Shown: piece after piece, positions 50,642 through 59,478 of the stretch
How the letters are laid out: each line of letters opens with the position of its first letter
How positions within the stretch are numbered: position 1 is the first letter of the stretch
Origin: Cellulomonas sp. PhB143
Lineage (GTDB): Bacteria; Actinomycetota; Actinomycetes; Actinomycetales; Cellulomonadaceae
Direction: 5' to 3'
Length of the DNA: 64,000 nt
Assembly (NCBI RefSeq): GCF_003752595.1
Contig: NZ_RKIJ01000012.1
Coordinates: 186,001-250,000, forward strand
Notes under the pieces: model-generated
What the model saw: only the letters and a program-made list of their open reading frames with translations
Database searches by the model: none
What the model was told of the DNA's origin: nothing
Translations under genes and position numbers: made by a program

Positions 50642-51088
50642 TCAGGCGCTGACGCTGCGCGCGCCGACGCGCACGGTGAACCGCGCCCACACGTGCTTGG
50701 CGTGAGGGGTGCGGTACCAGCCCACCTCGTCGGCGAGCCGCGCCGCGAGCCGCAGCCCGAAGCCGCCCTGGCCCGTCGGCCGCCCCGAGGCGATCTCCGG
50801 CGCGCGGTCGGGTGCGCGGTCGACGACGTCGAGCAGGATCTCCCCGTCGCACTCGCACAGCCGGACGGTCGCCGGGCCGCGCCCGTGGCTGAGGGCGTTC
50901 GTCGCGAGCTCGCTCGCGACCAGCACCACCGACTCGGGCACGTCCTCGATGCTGACCCGCGGGCCGCCCGGCAGCGTGCTGCCCAGCTCGACGCGCAGCG
51001 CCGTGAGCTCGTCGACGGTGAAGAGCGGCCACGAGCGCACCTCGCGGAAGCCCTCGGGCGCGCGCGCCGCGGTGAAGCTCGTGTCCAC
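50642..51088 (-). CDS. Anti-sigma-factor-type serine kinase (RsbW-like HATPase)
   Basis: 148-aa GHKL ATPase. N box ASELATNALSHG (Asn64), G1 DVVDRAPDRAP, G2 GQGGFGLRLAARL. Short length and single ATPase domain match RsbW-type anti-sigma factors that phosphorylate STAS proteins. The STAS gene lies 15 bases upstream in the same operon. The C-terminus overlaps a perfect 15-bp tandem duplication (50622-50651) that also duplicates the stop codon. Its target sigma factor is not in the window. Confidence 0.9.
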   Translation of the reverse strand: MDTSFTAARAPEGFREVRSWPLFTVDELTALRVELGSTLPGGPRVSIEDVPESVVLVASELATNALSHGRGPATVRLCECDGEILLDVVDRAPDRAPEIASGRPTGQGGFGLRLAARLADEVGWYRTPHAKHVWARFTVRVGARSVSA

Positions 51089-51103
51089 GATCGTCCGCCT
51101 CCC

Positions 51104-51433
51104 TCAGTCCGTCAGGACGAACAGGCCGTCCACGCCGCTGATCCGCAGCAGGTCGACCACCCGGTCCGGTGCGCCGACCAGCACGGGCGGCGTCGGCTTC
51201 GTCTCCGCCGCCGTGTAGAGCAGGCGCAGGCCGCCGGAGTCGATGAACGTCACCCGGCTCATCTCCACGGTAAGCGTCTCGTCGCCCGTCCGCCGGAGAT
51301 GGTCCCCCAGCAGGTCCGTGACGCGCCGCTGCACGGCGGCGTCGACCTCGCCCCACATCTCCCACCGGACACCGTCCGGGGCGACCCGGACCCCACCGGC
51401 GGGCGCGTTCTCGTCGTCCACTGTCACCTTCAT
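51104..51433 (-). CDS. STAS-domain anti-anti-sigma factor (RsbV-like)
   Basis: 109-aa STAS protein. The phosphorylation site is VTFIDSGGLRLLYTA with Ser66 in the usual DS.G context. Upstream lies GCAC-atata-GTGC (51469-51481), a possible promoter/operator with a TATA-like centre. Together with the HATPase downstream it forms a partner-switch pair. The phytochrome-PP2C and PAS-PP2C proteins are candidate phosphatases for Ser66. Confidence 0.9.
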   Translation of the reverse strand: MKVTVDDENAPAGGVRVAPDGVRWEMWGEVDAAVQRRVTDLLGDHLRRTGDETLTVEMSRVTFIDSGGLRLLYTAAETKPTPPVLVGAPDRVVDLLRISGVDGLFVLTD

Positions 51434-51551
51434 CGCGAGCTCTCGCGACCGCGTGCGTCTACACGGCCGCACATATAGTGCCCGACGCCTGATCGTCGCG
51501 CCGAATCCGGGACCGCGAGCGCGCCGGGCGCTCCCGTGCTTCGCTTCGGCC

Positions 51552-52571
51552 ATGACGTCGACCCCGGGCCCGCGCGCGGCCGTGCGGCCGGCGATCGCCT
51601 GGTCGTGGCGGGGCGCCGCCCTCGGTCTCGCCTACGCCGTCCCCGGCGCCGTCGCGACGGCGCTGGACCCCGCCACCGGGCTCGCGCTCGCCGTCGGCGT
51701 CCTGCCCGCCGCCGCGCTCGGGCTGCGCGGCCCGCGGCGACGCCGCGCGCTCGTGGTGCTCGTGGGCGCGCTGGCGGGCCTGTCGATGATCCTGGGGTCC
51801 CTCGTCGCGGGGACCCCCGTCCTCGCGGTGGCGACGATCTTCGTTCTCTGCGTCCTGGCCGCGCTGGCCACCGCCCGCCCGGCCCGGCGGCTCGCCCCGC
51901 TCGTGCTCGCCCTGGGCCTGCCCCTGGTGGGCGCGGGGCTGAGCGAGACGCCGTCGGCCGCCGTCGGCGCCGCCCTCCTGCTGCTCGCAGGATCCGTCTA
52001 CGCGTGGCTGGTCTCGCTGCTGTGGCCCGAGAGCGCCGCGCCGCCGCGCGCGCCGCGGCCCGTGCCGTCGCGCGCGCTGATGCTCCGCTACGGGATCCAG
52101 ATCGGGGCCGCCGGCGCGGCGGCCGCCGCCCTCGGCCTCGCCGCGGGGATCGACCACCCCGGCTGGGCCTGCACGGCGGCGCTCCTGGTCAGCCGCCCCC
52201 GGGTCGACCTGCTGCGCTCGCGGGGCGTCGGCCGCGCGGCGTCGGTCCTCGTGGGCGCCCTGGTCGCCTGCACGGTCGGCGCCCTCGACCCCGGTCCGCT
52301 CGTGGTCGCGCTCGTCGCGACGGCGGCGATCGTGTGCGCGACGGCGACGTCGGGCAGCCGGTGGTACGTCCTGCCCGCCTTCACCACGGCCGTCGTCCTG
52401 TCCATGCTCGTCGCCCGGGACGAGGCCGGGGTCCAGCACTGGTTCGTCGAGCGCGTCGGGGAGACGCTCGTGGGCGTCGCGCTCGCCCTCGCGGCCGCAT
52501 GGGTCGCGGGCCGGGTGGGGCGCGCGGACGCTCCGTCCGCGCCCGGGGCGCGCGGCGCCGTCGGGCGCTGA
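51552..52571 (+). CDS. FUSC-type membrane protein
   Basis: 339-aa protein with two blocks of hydrophobic helices (about 20-160 and 190-320) separated by the cytoplasmic PESAAPPRAPRPVPSRALML linker. The pattern resembles the FUSC/aromatic-acid-exporter membrane domain, including AGIDHPGWACTAALLVSRPR. It has no periplasmic-fusion partner here. The ATG at 51552 lies only 118 bases from the STAS start, so the two promoters are close. Export role inferred from the family. Confidence 0.78.
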   Translation: MTSTPGPRAAVRPAIAWSWRGAALGLAYAVPGAVATALDPATGLALAVGVLPAAALGLRGPRRRRALVVLVGALAGLSMILGSLVAGTPVLAVATIFVLCVLAALATARPARRLAPLVLALGLPLVGAGLSETPSAAVGAALLLLAGSVYAWLVSLLWPESAAPPRAPRPVPSRALMLRYGIQIGAAGAAAAALGLAAGIDHPGWACTAALLVSRPRVDLLRSRGVGRAASVLVGALVACTVGALDPGPLVVALVATAAIVCATATSGSRWYVLPAFTTAVVLSMLVARDEAGVQHWFVERVGETLVGVALALAAAWVAGRVGRADAPSAPGARGAVGR

Positions 52572-52618
52572 GGAGCGCTCACCGCGTCGCGTCCGCAGAC
52601 GGCGCCTGAGCCTCCGCG

Positions 52619-53167
52619 TCACCCCGCCCAGGGCGCGCGGATCTCCTTCCAGTCCACGACCGTGAGCGGCACGGTGAGCACGGGACGGTGCTGGTGGTGC
52701 GCGAGGTGCGCGGCGACCGAGCCCTCCATCGCCTCCCGGAACCGGTTCCCCGCACCCGGGGCCCGGGTCCCGACGACGATCACCGCGGCGTCGACCGCCC
52801 GCGCGAGGTGGGTCAGCGCCCGGTCCGGGCGGCCCGCGAGGTAGTGCAGGTCCCAGCCGACGGCGTCGTCGCGCAGGAGCTTGCCCAGCGCGGACCGCAG
52901 CCCGCGCTCGGTGTCCTGCCAGGCGTCGTCGGGCGCGTCCGGGTCGACCGCGGCGTGCAGGACGGAACCGTCCGGGCGCTCCTCGACCGTGTACCGGCTG
53001 GTGTCCACGTAGGCCAGGTGCAGCGGGGCCCCGGTCGCGCGGGCGAGGGACACCGCGGTGCGCACCACGAGCGGGTCCTGGTCGGGGACGACGCCGACGA
53101 CGACCGGGTGGGCGCCGAACGCCACCATCCGCTCGAGCGCGGGCTGCGGGACGGACCTGGGACCCAT
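52619..53167 (-). CDS. Universal stress protein (UspA type)
   Basis: 182-aa UspA-fold protein. ATP-site motif: VGTRAPGAGNRFREAMEGSV, matching G-2x-G-9x-G(S/T). The Rossmann-like opening HPVVVGVVPDQDPLVV is clear. The ATG at 53167 has GAGGGGG at good spacing; a GTG two codons upstream is also possible. It lies convergent to the FUSC gene, 47 bases apart. Stress or dormancy role inferred. Confidence 0.88.
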   Translation of the reverse strand: MGPRSVPQPALERMVAFGAHPVVVGVVPDQDPLVVRTAVSLARATGAPLHLAYVDTSRYTVEERPDGSVLHAAVDPDAPDDAWQDTERGLRSALGKLLRDDAVGWDLHYLAGRPDRALTHLARAVDAAVIVVGTRAPGAGNRFREAMEGSVAAHLAHHQHRPVLTVPLTVVDWKEIRAPWAG

Positions 53168-53253
53168 AGCCACCCCCTCGTCTGTGCTGCGCTGCCTCGA
53201 CCCCCAGTAAACGCCCCATCCCTCGTCCAGGCAGCGGACGTACCGTGGGAGGC

Positions 53254-54021
53254 ATGACCACGACGATCGCCCTGATCACGGGCGCCAACAAGGGGATCGG
53301 GCTCGAGACGGCCCGTCAGCTCGCCGCGCAGGGCCTCACCGTGCTGATCGGCGCACGCGACGAGGCCCGCGGAGAGGATGCCGCCCGCGTGCTGCGCGAG
53401 GGCGGGGCCGACGCCCGCGCCGTCCAGCTCGACGTGACGGACGAGCGGTCGGTGGCCCGGGCCGCAGCGGCGATCGAGGCGGAGCACGGGCACCTGGACG
53501 TGCTCGTCAACAACGCGGGCACCGCCACGATCTCGCGCCGGCGCGCGCAGCCCAGCGAGACGTCGCTCGAGGACATGCGGGCGGTGTACGAGGTCAACGT
53601 GCTCGGCCTCGTCCGGGTGACCAACGCGATGCTCCCGCTCCTGCGCCGCGCGCCGGCCGCGCGGATCGTCAACGTCTCCAGCGAGGTCGGCTCGATCGGC
53701 TCGCAGACGTCCGAGACCAGCCCCCTGTTCGCGATGCCGGCCTCCGCGCAGTACCCGTCGTCCAAGGCCGCGGTCAACATGCTCACCGCGATGTACGCCA
53801 AGGAGCTCAAGGACACCCCGATCAAGGTCAACGCCGCCAACCCCGGCTTCACCTCGACGGACTTCAACGACCACCGCGGCATACGCACCGTCGAGCAGGG
53901 CGCGGAGGCCAGCGTCCACCTCGCCACCCTGCCCGACGACGGGCCGTCCGGGATCCTGTGGGGTCACCTGTGGACGACCGAGGGCGACGGCGACGGCGGG
54001 TACGGCGTGCTGCCCTGGTAG
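53254..54021 (+). CDS. Short-chain dehydrogenase/reductase (classical SDR)
   Basis: 255-aa classical SDR. Cofactor site ALITGANKGIGLETARQLAA, NNAG motif VLVNNAGTATIS, catalytic Ser and YxxxK in IVNVSSEVGS and QYPSSKAAVNML. TGANKGIG is typical of carbonyl-reductase-like members. GGGAGG lies just one base before the ATG; start otherwise unsupported. It ends 18 bases before a convergent oxidoreductase gene. Substrate unknown. Confidence 0.93.
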   Translation: MTTTIALITGANKGIGLETARQLAAQGLTVLIGARDEARGEDAARVLREGGADARAVQLDVTDERSVARAAAAIEAEHGHLDVLVNNAGTATISRRRAQPSETSLEDMRAVYEVNVLGLVRVTNAMLPLLRRAPAARIVNVSSEVGSIGSQTSETSPLFAMPASAQYPSSKAAVNMLTAMYAKELKDTPIKVNAANPGFTSTDFNDHRGIRTVEQGAEASVHLATLPDDGPSGILWGHLWTTEGDGDGGYGVLPW

Positions 54022-54039
54022 GCGCGGGTCTCGGCCTCG

Positions 54040-54984
54040 TCAGACCGCCGGCGGAAGGTCGACCCGGCCGCCCGAGGTCCACGAGCGTTCCGCAGCGTCG
54101 ACCAGCGCCGCGACCTGGACGGCCCGGTGCACGTCGACCGTGACCGGTGCGCCGTGGCGCACCGCCGCGGCGAACTCGGCGCGTACCGTCGCCCAGCACT
54201 CGCCGTGGTCCATGCCGGCGGTCGAGTAGCGGGCGACCCCCGCCGAGGAGTACACGTCGACGTCGGTCAGGACCGCGTCCGTGCCCACGTGGCCCGAGAG
54301 GGACGTCTGGGCGACGGGCCCCTCGTCGTGCCACGTCGTGAGCGTCGTGAAGGCGTCGCCGCTCTGGTCGACCCGGACGGAGGCGATCCGGCCGACGGCG
54401 AGGTCGAGCAGGTCGAGCACGTGCGGCCCGAGGTCGCGCAGCGCGCCCAACGGCCCTGAGCGCCACGTCGTCCCGTCGCCCGCGGCGAACGACCCCTGCA
54501 GGAACCCGCCGTGCAGGTAGCGCGAGGACGCACCGAGGACGGGCCCGTGGCCGCGGAGCGCCGCGGCCTCCTCGAGGAACGCCCTCGTGCGGTGGTGGTA
54601 CCGCTTGGTCAGGACGACGAGGTTCGCGACACCCGCGGCCTCCACGGCGCCGGCGACGTCCCGGGCCTCGGTGAGGCTGAGACCGAGAGGCTTCTCGAGC
54701 AGGACGGCGCGGCCTCGACCGGCCGCGACCGGTGCGAGCTCGGCCTGCACGGCCGGCGGGACGGCGAAGTCGACGGCCTCGCAGGACTCGAGGAGCTCGT
54801 CGAAGGTCCCGAAGGCCGGCACCTGGTGCTCGGCCGCGATCGCGGCCGTCCTGCGCGGGTCGCGACCCCACACCCCGGCGAGCCGCGTGGGCCCGTCCCC
54901 GGCGTGCATCGGCGCGTGCATCGTGCGGGCCCAGTGCCCGGTCCCGACGAGGCCCACGGAGACCGGCCGGTCGACGTCCTTCAT
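54040..54984 (-). CDS. Gfo/Idh/MocA-family oxidoreductase
   Basis: 314-aa NAD(P)-dependent sugar dehydrogenase-like enzyme. Opening SVGLVGTGHWARTMHAPMHA (nucleotide site), then the family motif AVLLEKPLGLSLTEA (Lys in EKP) and DLGPHVLDLLDLAVG, with the catalytic-type DLGPH pattern. Last gene of the minus-strand operon, overlapping the ROK stop by four bases. Role inferred: oxidation or epimerisation of an imported sugar. Confidence 0.92.
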   Translation of the reverse strand: MKDVDRPVSVGLVGTGHWARTMHAPMHAGDGPTRLAGVWGRDPRRTAAIAAEHQVPAFGTFDELLESCEAVDFAVPPAVQAELAPVAAGRGRAVLLEKPLGLSLTEARDVAGAVEAAGVANLVVLTKRYHHRTRAFLEEAAALRGHGPVLGASSRYLHGGFLQGSFAAGDGTTWRSGPLGALRDLGPHVLDLLDLAVGRIASVRVDQSGDAFTTLTTWHDEGPVAQTSLSGHVGTDAVLTDVDVYSSAGVARYSTAGMDHGECWATVRAEFAAAVRHGAPVTVDVHRAVQVAALVDAAERSWTSGGRVDLPPAV

Positions 54985-56132
54985 GCGAGCCTCTCGTTGA
55001 CGGACTGCGGGGAGAGCTCCTGCTGGACCACCTGCCCGGCGATGCCCACCAGGCTCCCGTCGCCCCCGAGGTGACCGAGGTGGACTCCCAGGTGCCGGGT
55101 GGCCCGGGGCAGCGTCGCCGGGTAGAGCGACTCCCGCACGCCGCTCAGCAGGGCAGGCGACGCGAGGTCGCCGCTGAGCAGCAGGAGGCCGGGGTTGACC
55201 AGGGTGATCGCGGTCGCGACCACCCCCCCGATCGTGCGACCGGCCTCACGGGTCAGGCGCACGGCATCGGGGTCGCCCTGGGCGAGGAGCGCCTGGACGT
55301 CACGGCCCGAGTGCACCGCGTGGCCACGGTCGCGCAGCTGGCGCGCCACCGCTCGTCCGGAGGCGACGGCCGCGAGACAGCCGGTCGCGCCGCACTGGCA
55401 CCGCACGCCCTCGGCCTGCGGAACCCTGACGTGGCCGATGTCGCCGGCCGCGCCGTCGTCGCCCTGGAAGATCCTCCCGTCGAACACCATGCCGGCGCCG
55501 ATGCCCGTCGAGACCTTGAGGAGGAAGAGCGACCGGGGTCGTTCGGCGAGCCGCGAGAACTCCCCGTACGCCATCACGTCGGCGTCGTTGCGGACCACGA
55601 CGGGGACCTCGGGGCGCCCCAGCTGTTCCGCGACGTGCCCCGCGACGGGGAAGGCGTCCCAGCCGGGGAGGATCGGAGGTTCGCTCGGGCGGGAGCTGCA
55701 CGGGTCGATCGGGCTCGGCAGGCTCACACCGACGCCCAGGAGGGGCCGGTCCGCGTCCCGGCCGAGCAGCGCCGCGAGCGCGACGGACACCCTCCGCAAC
55801 GTCACCTCGGGCCCGTCCGCGACGTCGACGTCGAGGAGCTCGCGTCCCCGGATCGTGCCAGCCAGGTCGGTCACCGCGACCTCGGCGTGCGCCGTCTCCA
55901 CGACCGCGACCCCCGTGCGCCCGGCGTCCGCGTTGAAGGCCAGGCGCACCGGCCGCCGGCCGCCCGTGGCGTCCCCGGTGCCGATCCCCTCCACGAGGCG
56001 TGCCTCGAGCAGGGCGTCGACCCGCTGTGCGACGGTCACCCGGGAGAGCCCGGTGATCTGGGCTATCTCGCCACGCGTCGTCGCCCGCCCGTCGCGCACG
56101 AGGTCCAGCACGTCTCCCGGTCCGAAGATCAC
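54981..56132 (-). CDS. ROK-family transcriptional regulator
   Basis: 383-aa repressor of the NagC/XylR type. HTH at the N-terminus: TTRGEIAQITGLSRVTVAQR (about 18-37). ROK body: LLKVSTGIGAGMVFDGRIF, GDIGHVRVP, and the zinc motif CQCGATGCLAAVASG, where the usual Glu after GC is Leu-Ala, a deviation. It follows the permease genes by 15 bases, so is in the transporter operon and probably autoregulates it together with the divergent operon. Inducer unknown. Confidence 0.92.
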   Translation of the reverse strand: MIFGPGDVLDLVRDGRATTRGEIAQITGLSRVTVAQRVDALLEARLVEGIGTGDATGGRRPVRLAFNADAGRTGVAVVETAHAEVAVTDLAGTIRGRELLDVDVADGPEVTLRRVSVALAALLGRDADRPLLGVGVSLPSPIDPCSSRPSEPPILPGWDAFPVAGHVAEQLGRPEVPVVVRNDADVMAYGEFSRLAERPRSLFLLKVSTGIGAGMVFDGRIFQGDDGAAGDIGHVRVPQAEGVRCQCGATGCLAAVASGRAVARQLRDRGHAVHSGRDVQALLAQGDPDAVRLTREAGRTIGGVVATAITLVNPGLLLLSGDLASPALLSGVRESLYPATLPRATRHLGVHLGHLGGDGSLVGIAGQVVQQELSPQSVNERLA

Positions 56133-56147
56133 GACCCTTCCCGCCCC

Positions 56148-57014
56148 TCAGCCCTTGTCCGCGCCGGCCGTGAGGCCCTCCGTCAGTGCACGCTCCGCCA
56201 GACCATAGAGCAGCACGACCGGGACGGTGAGCAGGACCGACCCCGCCATGAGCACGGTCTTCGACACCTCGATGCCGTTGGCGAGCTGCGTCAGCCCCAG
56301 GGAGACCGTCCAGCTGTCGCGGTCCGTGACCAGGAACAGCAGGGCGAACAGCAGCTCGTTCCACGCGATCATGAAGATGTACAGCGCCGTCGACATGATC
56401 GTCGGCATGGCGAGGGGGACCGTGATCCGGCGCAGGATCATCCACCGGCTCGCGCCGTCGATCTTGGCCGCCTCGTCGATCGACTCGGGGATCGTCTCGA
56501 AGTACGAGCGCAGCATGTGGACGGACACCGGCAGGGTGAGCGCGATGTACACCAGGACGAGCCCGACCAGCGAGGCGCCGAGACCCACCTTGGTGAAACC
56601 GACGAACAGCGGGATCGCGATCACGATCGCCGGAAACATGTACACGGCCAGGAACATCGCCCCGATCGTGTCGCGGCCGCGGAACCGCAGCCGGGACACC
56701 GCGTACGCCGCCGGGATCACGGCGACGAGCGTCAGGACGGTGCACGACAACGAGACGATCGCCGAGTTGCGCATGAAGTGGGCGAATCCCTGACCGCCGT
56801 CGTCCTCGCTCCGCAGGACCTCCGCGTACGTGTCGGCGGTGAAGCTCTGGACCGGGACCCACAGCCGGCCGGGGTGGGTGAGCAGCTGCTCGATCGGGAC
56901 GAAGCTGAGCATCACCATGTAGTAGAAGGGGAAGACCGTGATGACGATCAGGAAGACGATCAACGCCCATCGCAGGACGGGCCAGAGCCTGAGCTCGAAG
57001 GCGAGCCGATTCAT
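56148..57014 (-). CDS. Sugar ABC transporter permease (MalG type)
   Basis: 288-aa CUT1 permease. Six helices; EAA loop EAAKIDGASRWMILRRITVP. LRWALIVFLIVITVFPFYYM is the first helix. Four-base overlap with the upstream permease. Last transporter gene before the ROK regulator. Confidence 0.94.
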   Translation of the reverse strand: MNRLAFELRLWPVLRWALIVFLIVITVFPFYYMVMLSFVPIEQLLTHPGRLWVPVQSFTADTYAEVLRSEDDGGQGFAHFMRNSAIVSLSCTVLTLVAVIPAAYAVSRLRFRGRDTIGAMFLAVYMFPAIVIAIPLFVGFTKVGLGASLVGLVLVYIALTLPVSVHMLRSYFETIPESIDEAAKIDGASRWMILRRITVPLAMPTIMSTALYIFMIAWNELLFALLFLVTDRDSWTVSLGLTQLANGIEVSKTVLMAGSVLLTVPVVLLYGLAERALTEGLTAGADKG

Positions 57015-57937
57015 GCGTCCTGCCCCTTCCGACCGAAAAAGCGCATGTAGACGGTGAGGAACACCGCGAGGATGACGGCGAGCACGAGGGCGTTGGCCGC
57101 CGCGCCGCCGATGTCCAGGTTGCCCGTGAGCTGGTCATAGACCCTCACCGGTGCGATCTCCGTCCCGGCGGTGCCGCCGGTGAGGAGATAGACGTCGTCG
57201 AACTTGTTGAAGGTCATGATCAGGCGCAGCAGGCACAGCAGGGCGATCGTTGTCACGAGCTGCGGAAAGACGATGTGCCGGAACGCCTGCGACGGCGTCG
57301 CGCCGTCGACACGAGCGGCCTCTTCGATCTCGTTGGGCATCGCGAGGATCCGGGCCGTGAAGAACATGAAGGCGAACGGGAAGTAGCGCCAGATGTCGAA
57401 GAAGATCACCGTCATCAGTGCGAGCGGGCGCTGACCGAGGAAGTCGATCGGTGCATTCCATCCGAGGAACGACGTCCCCCAGGCATTGAGCAGGCCGTAC
57501 TGAGGATTGAGCAGCACCTTCCAGACGAACGCGACAGCGACCACCGGCGCCACATAGGGCAGCAGCATGAACGTGCGTACGAGCCCACGGCCACGGAACG
57601 GCCGACGGAAGGCCAGCGCTGCCGCGAGGCCGAGGGCCACCGAGCCGGCCGTCGCGCCGACCGAATAGATGATCGTGGTCCACAGCGACGACCAGAAGCT
57701 GGGAGCGGTGACCACGGCGAGGACGTTGTCGAGGGTTGGCGAGCCGGTCACCCCGTGCTCCGCGATGGTCTTCAGGGACGTGTCCTGGAACGCCAGCACC
57801 ACGTTCCAGATGATCGGGACGACGATGATGACGACGACGATGAGCGCGGTGGGCGCGATCATCACCAGGCCATCACGGCCCTCGCGACGCGCGCTGAGAG
57901 ACCGCCGGGGCTTCACGGGCGATGCCGTCGTGGTCAT
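57011..57937 (-). CDS. Sugar ABC transporter permease (MalF/UgpA type)
   Basis: 308-aa CUT1 permease. Six helices after a basic head (KPRRSLSARREGRDG). EAA loop EAARVDGATPSQAFRHIVFP. DDVYLLTGGTAGTEIAPVRV follows, which is usual for this subunit. Four-base overlaps at both ends. The base composition is slightly lower in GC than the flanking genes, but not clearly foreign. No ATPase gene is in this operon; CUT1 systems in actinobacteria often share MsiK. Confidence 0.93.
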   Translation of the reverse strand: MTTTASPVKPRRSLSARREGRDGLVMIAPTALIVVVIIVVPIIWNVVLAFQDTSLKTIAEHGVTGSPTLDNVLAVVTAPSFWSSLWTTIIYSVGATAGSVALGLAAALAFRRPFRGRGLVRTFMLLPYVAPVVAVAFVWKVLLNPQYGLLNAWGTSFLGWNAPIDFLGQRPLALMTVIFFDIWRYFPFAFMFFTARILAMPNEIEEAARVDGATPSQAFRHIVFPQLVTTIALLCLLRLIMTFNKFDDVYLLTGGTAGTEIAPVRVYDQLTGNLDIGGAAANALVLAVILAVFLTVYMRFFGRKGQDA

Positions 57938-59343
57938 CGGTCGCTCTCCTTCTGGATGTCCTCTACCTCACGCTGTGCTTGCTGCGCGGCTTCGCGGGAC
58001 GTCAGCTGCCCCGAGGCGAGCTCGCTCGCGGTCTTGGCGATCGGAAGCTGGGCGGCCACGGGGCCGAGGAGCTGCCCCTGCCCCTGCGGGATCGCCCAGC
58101 TGTCGATCTTCCCGGGCGCCACCGTGAGCTGTTGCATGGTCTTGCTGTCGTAGATGTCCGACAGCGGCTTCTTCGTGTCGACGCCCGCCTCGAGCTTCTC
58201 CCACGCGTTGATGAACCGGTGCGGATCTTCTGCGTCCCCCGTGCGGACCGGCACCTTGCCCTCCGGAGCCATCCCGAGCCAGTCCGGGTAGCCGTCGGAC
58301 ATCATGTACTTCACGAGCCTGGAAGCTCGCCCAGGATCGGCGCCCTGCAGAACCGTCCACGAGGTGATCTCCCCGTAGGTGGAGCCCTGAGGATTGTCAG
58401 GGCCCGACATACCGGTGACGATCCCCGAGTGCTCGGCGAGCCACTGGGGGTCGTCGGCACACTCGCGACACGCCGGCGCCGCGTCGTTACGCAGACCGGC
58501 GAGCTCGTCGAGCAGGAACGTCGACCACACCACCATCGCCGCCCCGCCGTCGAAGTACGTCGCGCGGGTCGAGTCGACGGACTGCGTCCCCCGCGGTGAC
58601 CCCTTGGTGGCGAGGTCGCCGTAGAGGTCCCAGGTCTTCTGGCACTGCGGGCTGTCCAGGGTGACGTTCCCGGAGCTGTCGACGAGCTGGCAGCCGTTGC
58701 TCAGTGCAAGTGCCTCGAACGTCTGCGTCGTGAACTGATCGGTGGGATCGGTCGCCAGCGTGATGCCGAAGCGGCCGTCGGCCGTGAGCTTGTGAGCGGC
58801 CTTCGCGATGGCCTCGTAGGTCGTCGGGGGCTCGAGCCCCGCCTGGGCGAAGAGATCCTTGCGATAGACCACGATCTGGCTCCACGCGTCGGAGGGCACC
58901 GAGAGGTGCCGGTCACCGTCCGAGGTCAACGTCATCGCCGAAGCATCGAAGGTCTTGGCGCCGAGGTCCTTGACGATCCCGTCGGTGGTCGCCGTGTCGA
59001 TCAGGTCGAGATCGTCGATCTCACGCACGTACGCCAACGGGAGCGCGCCGATGACATCCGGGAGGTCGCCGGACAGGACCGCGGACTGGAGCAGCTGAGG
59101 GATCTGCGTCTCGTCGACCGCCACGAGCTTGACGTGGATCCCGGTCTCCTTCGTGAACCGGTCCAGGTTTGCCCGGGTCGCCGCCACGCGGTCCGGCAGG
59201 TTCTCCAGGGACCAGACCGTCAGGGTGTCGTCGTCGTGGTCCTGCGCGGCGGGCGTGCAGCCCACGGTCCCGACCGCGACGGCGGTCGCCATCACGGCGC
59301 ACGTGACCGCCCTGAGCCCGCGCCGACTCTTCGGTGCGCTCAT
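57934..59343 (-). CDS. Sugar ABC transporter substrate-binding lipoprotein
   Basis: 469-aa extracellular binding protein of family 1. Signal peptide with lipobox TVGC (about residue 29, followed by TPAAQDHDDD). Family features: TLTVWSLENLPDRVAATRAN, DVIGALPLAYVREIDDLDLI, YFDGGAAMVVWSTFLLDELA. First gene of the operon, with GGAGAGGAGAAGCG before the ATG. Ligand unknown; a plant or microbial glycoside is inferred from the divergent hydrolases. Confidence 0.93.
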   Translation of the reverse strand: MSAPKSRRGLRAVTCAVMATAVAVGTVGCTPAAQDHDDDTLTVWSLENLPDRVAATRANLDRFTKETGIHVKLVAVDETQIPQLLQSAVLSGDLPDVIGALPLAYVREIDDLDLIDTATTDGIVKDLGAKTFDASAMTLTSDGDRHLSVPSDAWSQIVVYRKDLFAQAGLEPPTTYEAIAKAAHKLTADGRFGITLATDPTDQFTTQTFEALALSNGCQLVDSSGNVTLDSPQCQKTWDLYGDLATKGSPRGTQSVDSTRATYFDGGAAMVVWSTFLLDELAGLRNDAAPACRECADDPQWLAEHSGIVTGMSGPDNPQGSTYGEITSWTVLQGADPGRASRLVKYMMSDGYPDWLGMAPEGKVPVRTGDAEDPHRFINAWEKLEAGVDTKKPLSDIYDSKTMQQLTVAPGKIDSWAIPQGQGQLLGPVAAQLPIAKTASELASGQLTSREAAQQAQREVEDIQKESDR

Positions 59344-59365
59344 CGCTTCTCCTCTCCGGTGCGGC

Positions 59366-59429
59366 GCTCACCGCTGAGCACCGAGGTAGCAGGCTAGCAC
59401 TTCTGATCATCCGCTATGCTGAACTAGCA
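59366..59429. promoter_or_regulatory. Divergent promoter region of the glycoside operons
   Basis: GCTCACCGCTGAGC (59366-59379) is a palindrome with the same central geometry as the LacI-type sites elsewhere. CTAGCA occurs twice, 30 bases apart (59394-59399 and 59424-59429), and TATGCT (59415-59420) is a possible -10 for the plus-strand operon. One of these is a candidate ROK site; which one is not clear. Confidence 0.45.
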
Positions 59430-59478
59430 AGGACGCCTTCGATATGTGGCCCCGGACGGGGCAGGAACGGACTGCTAC

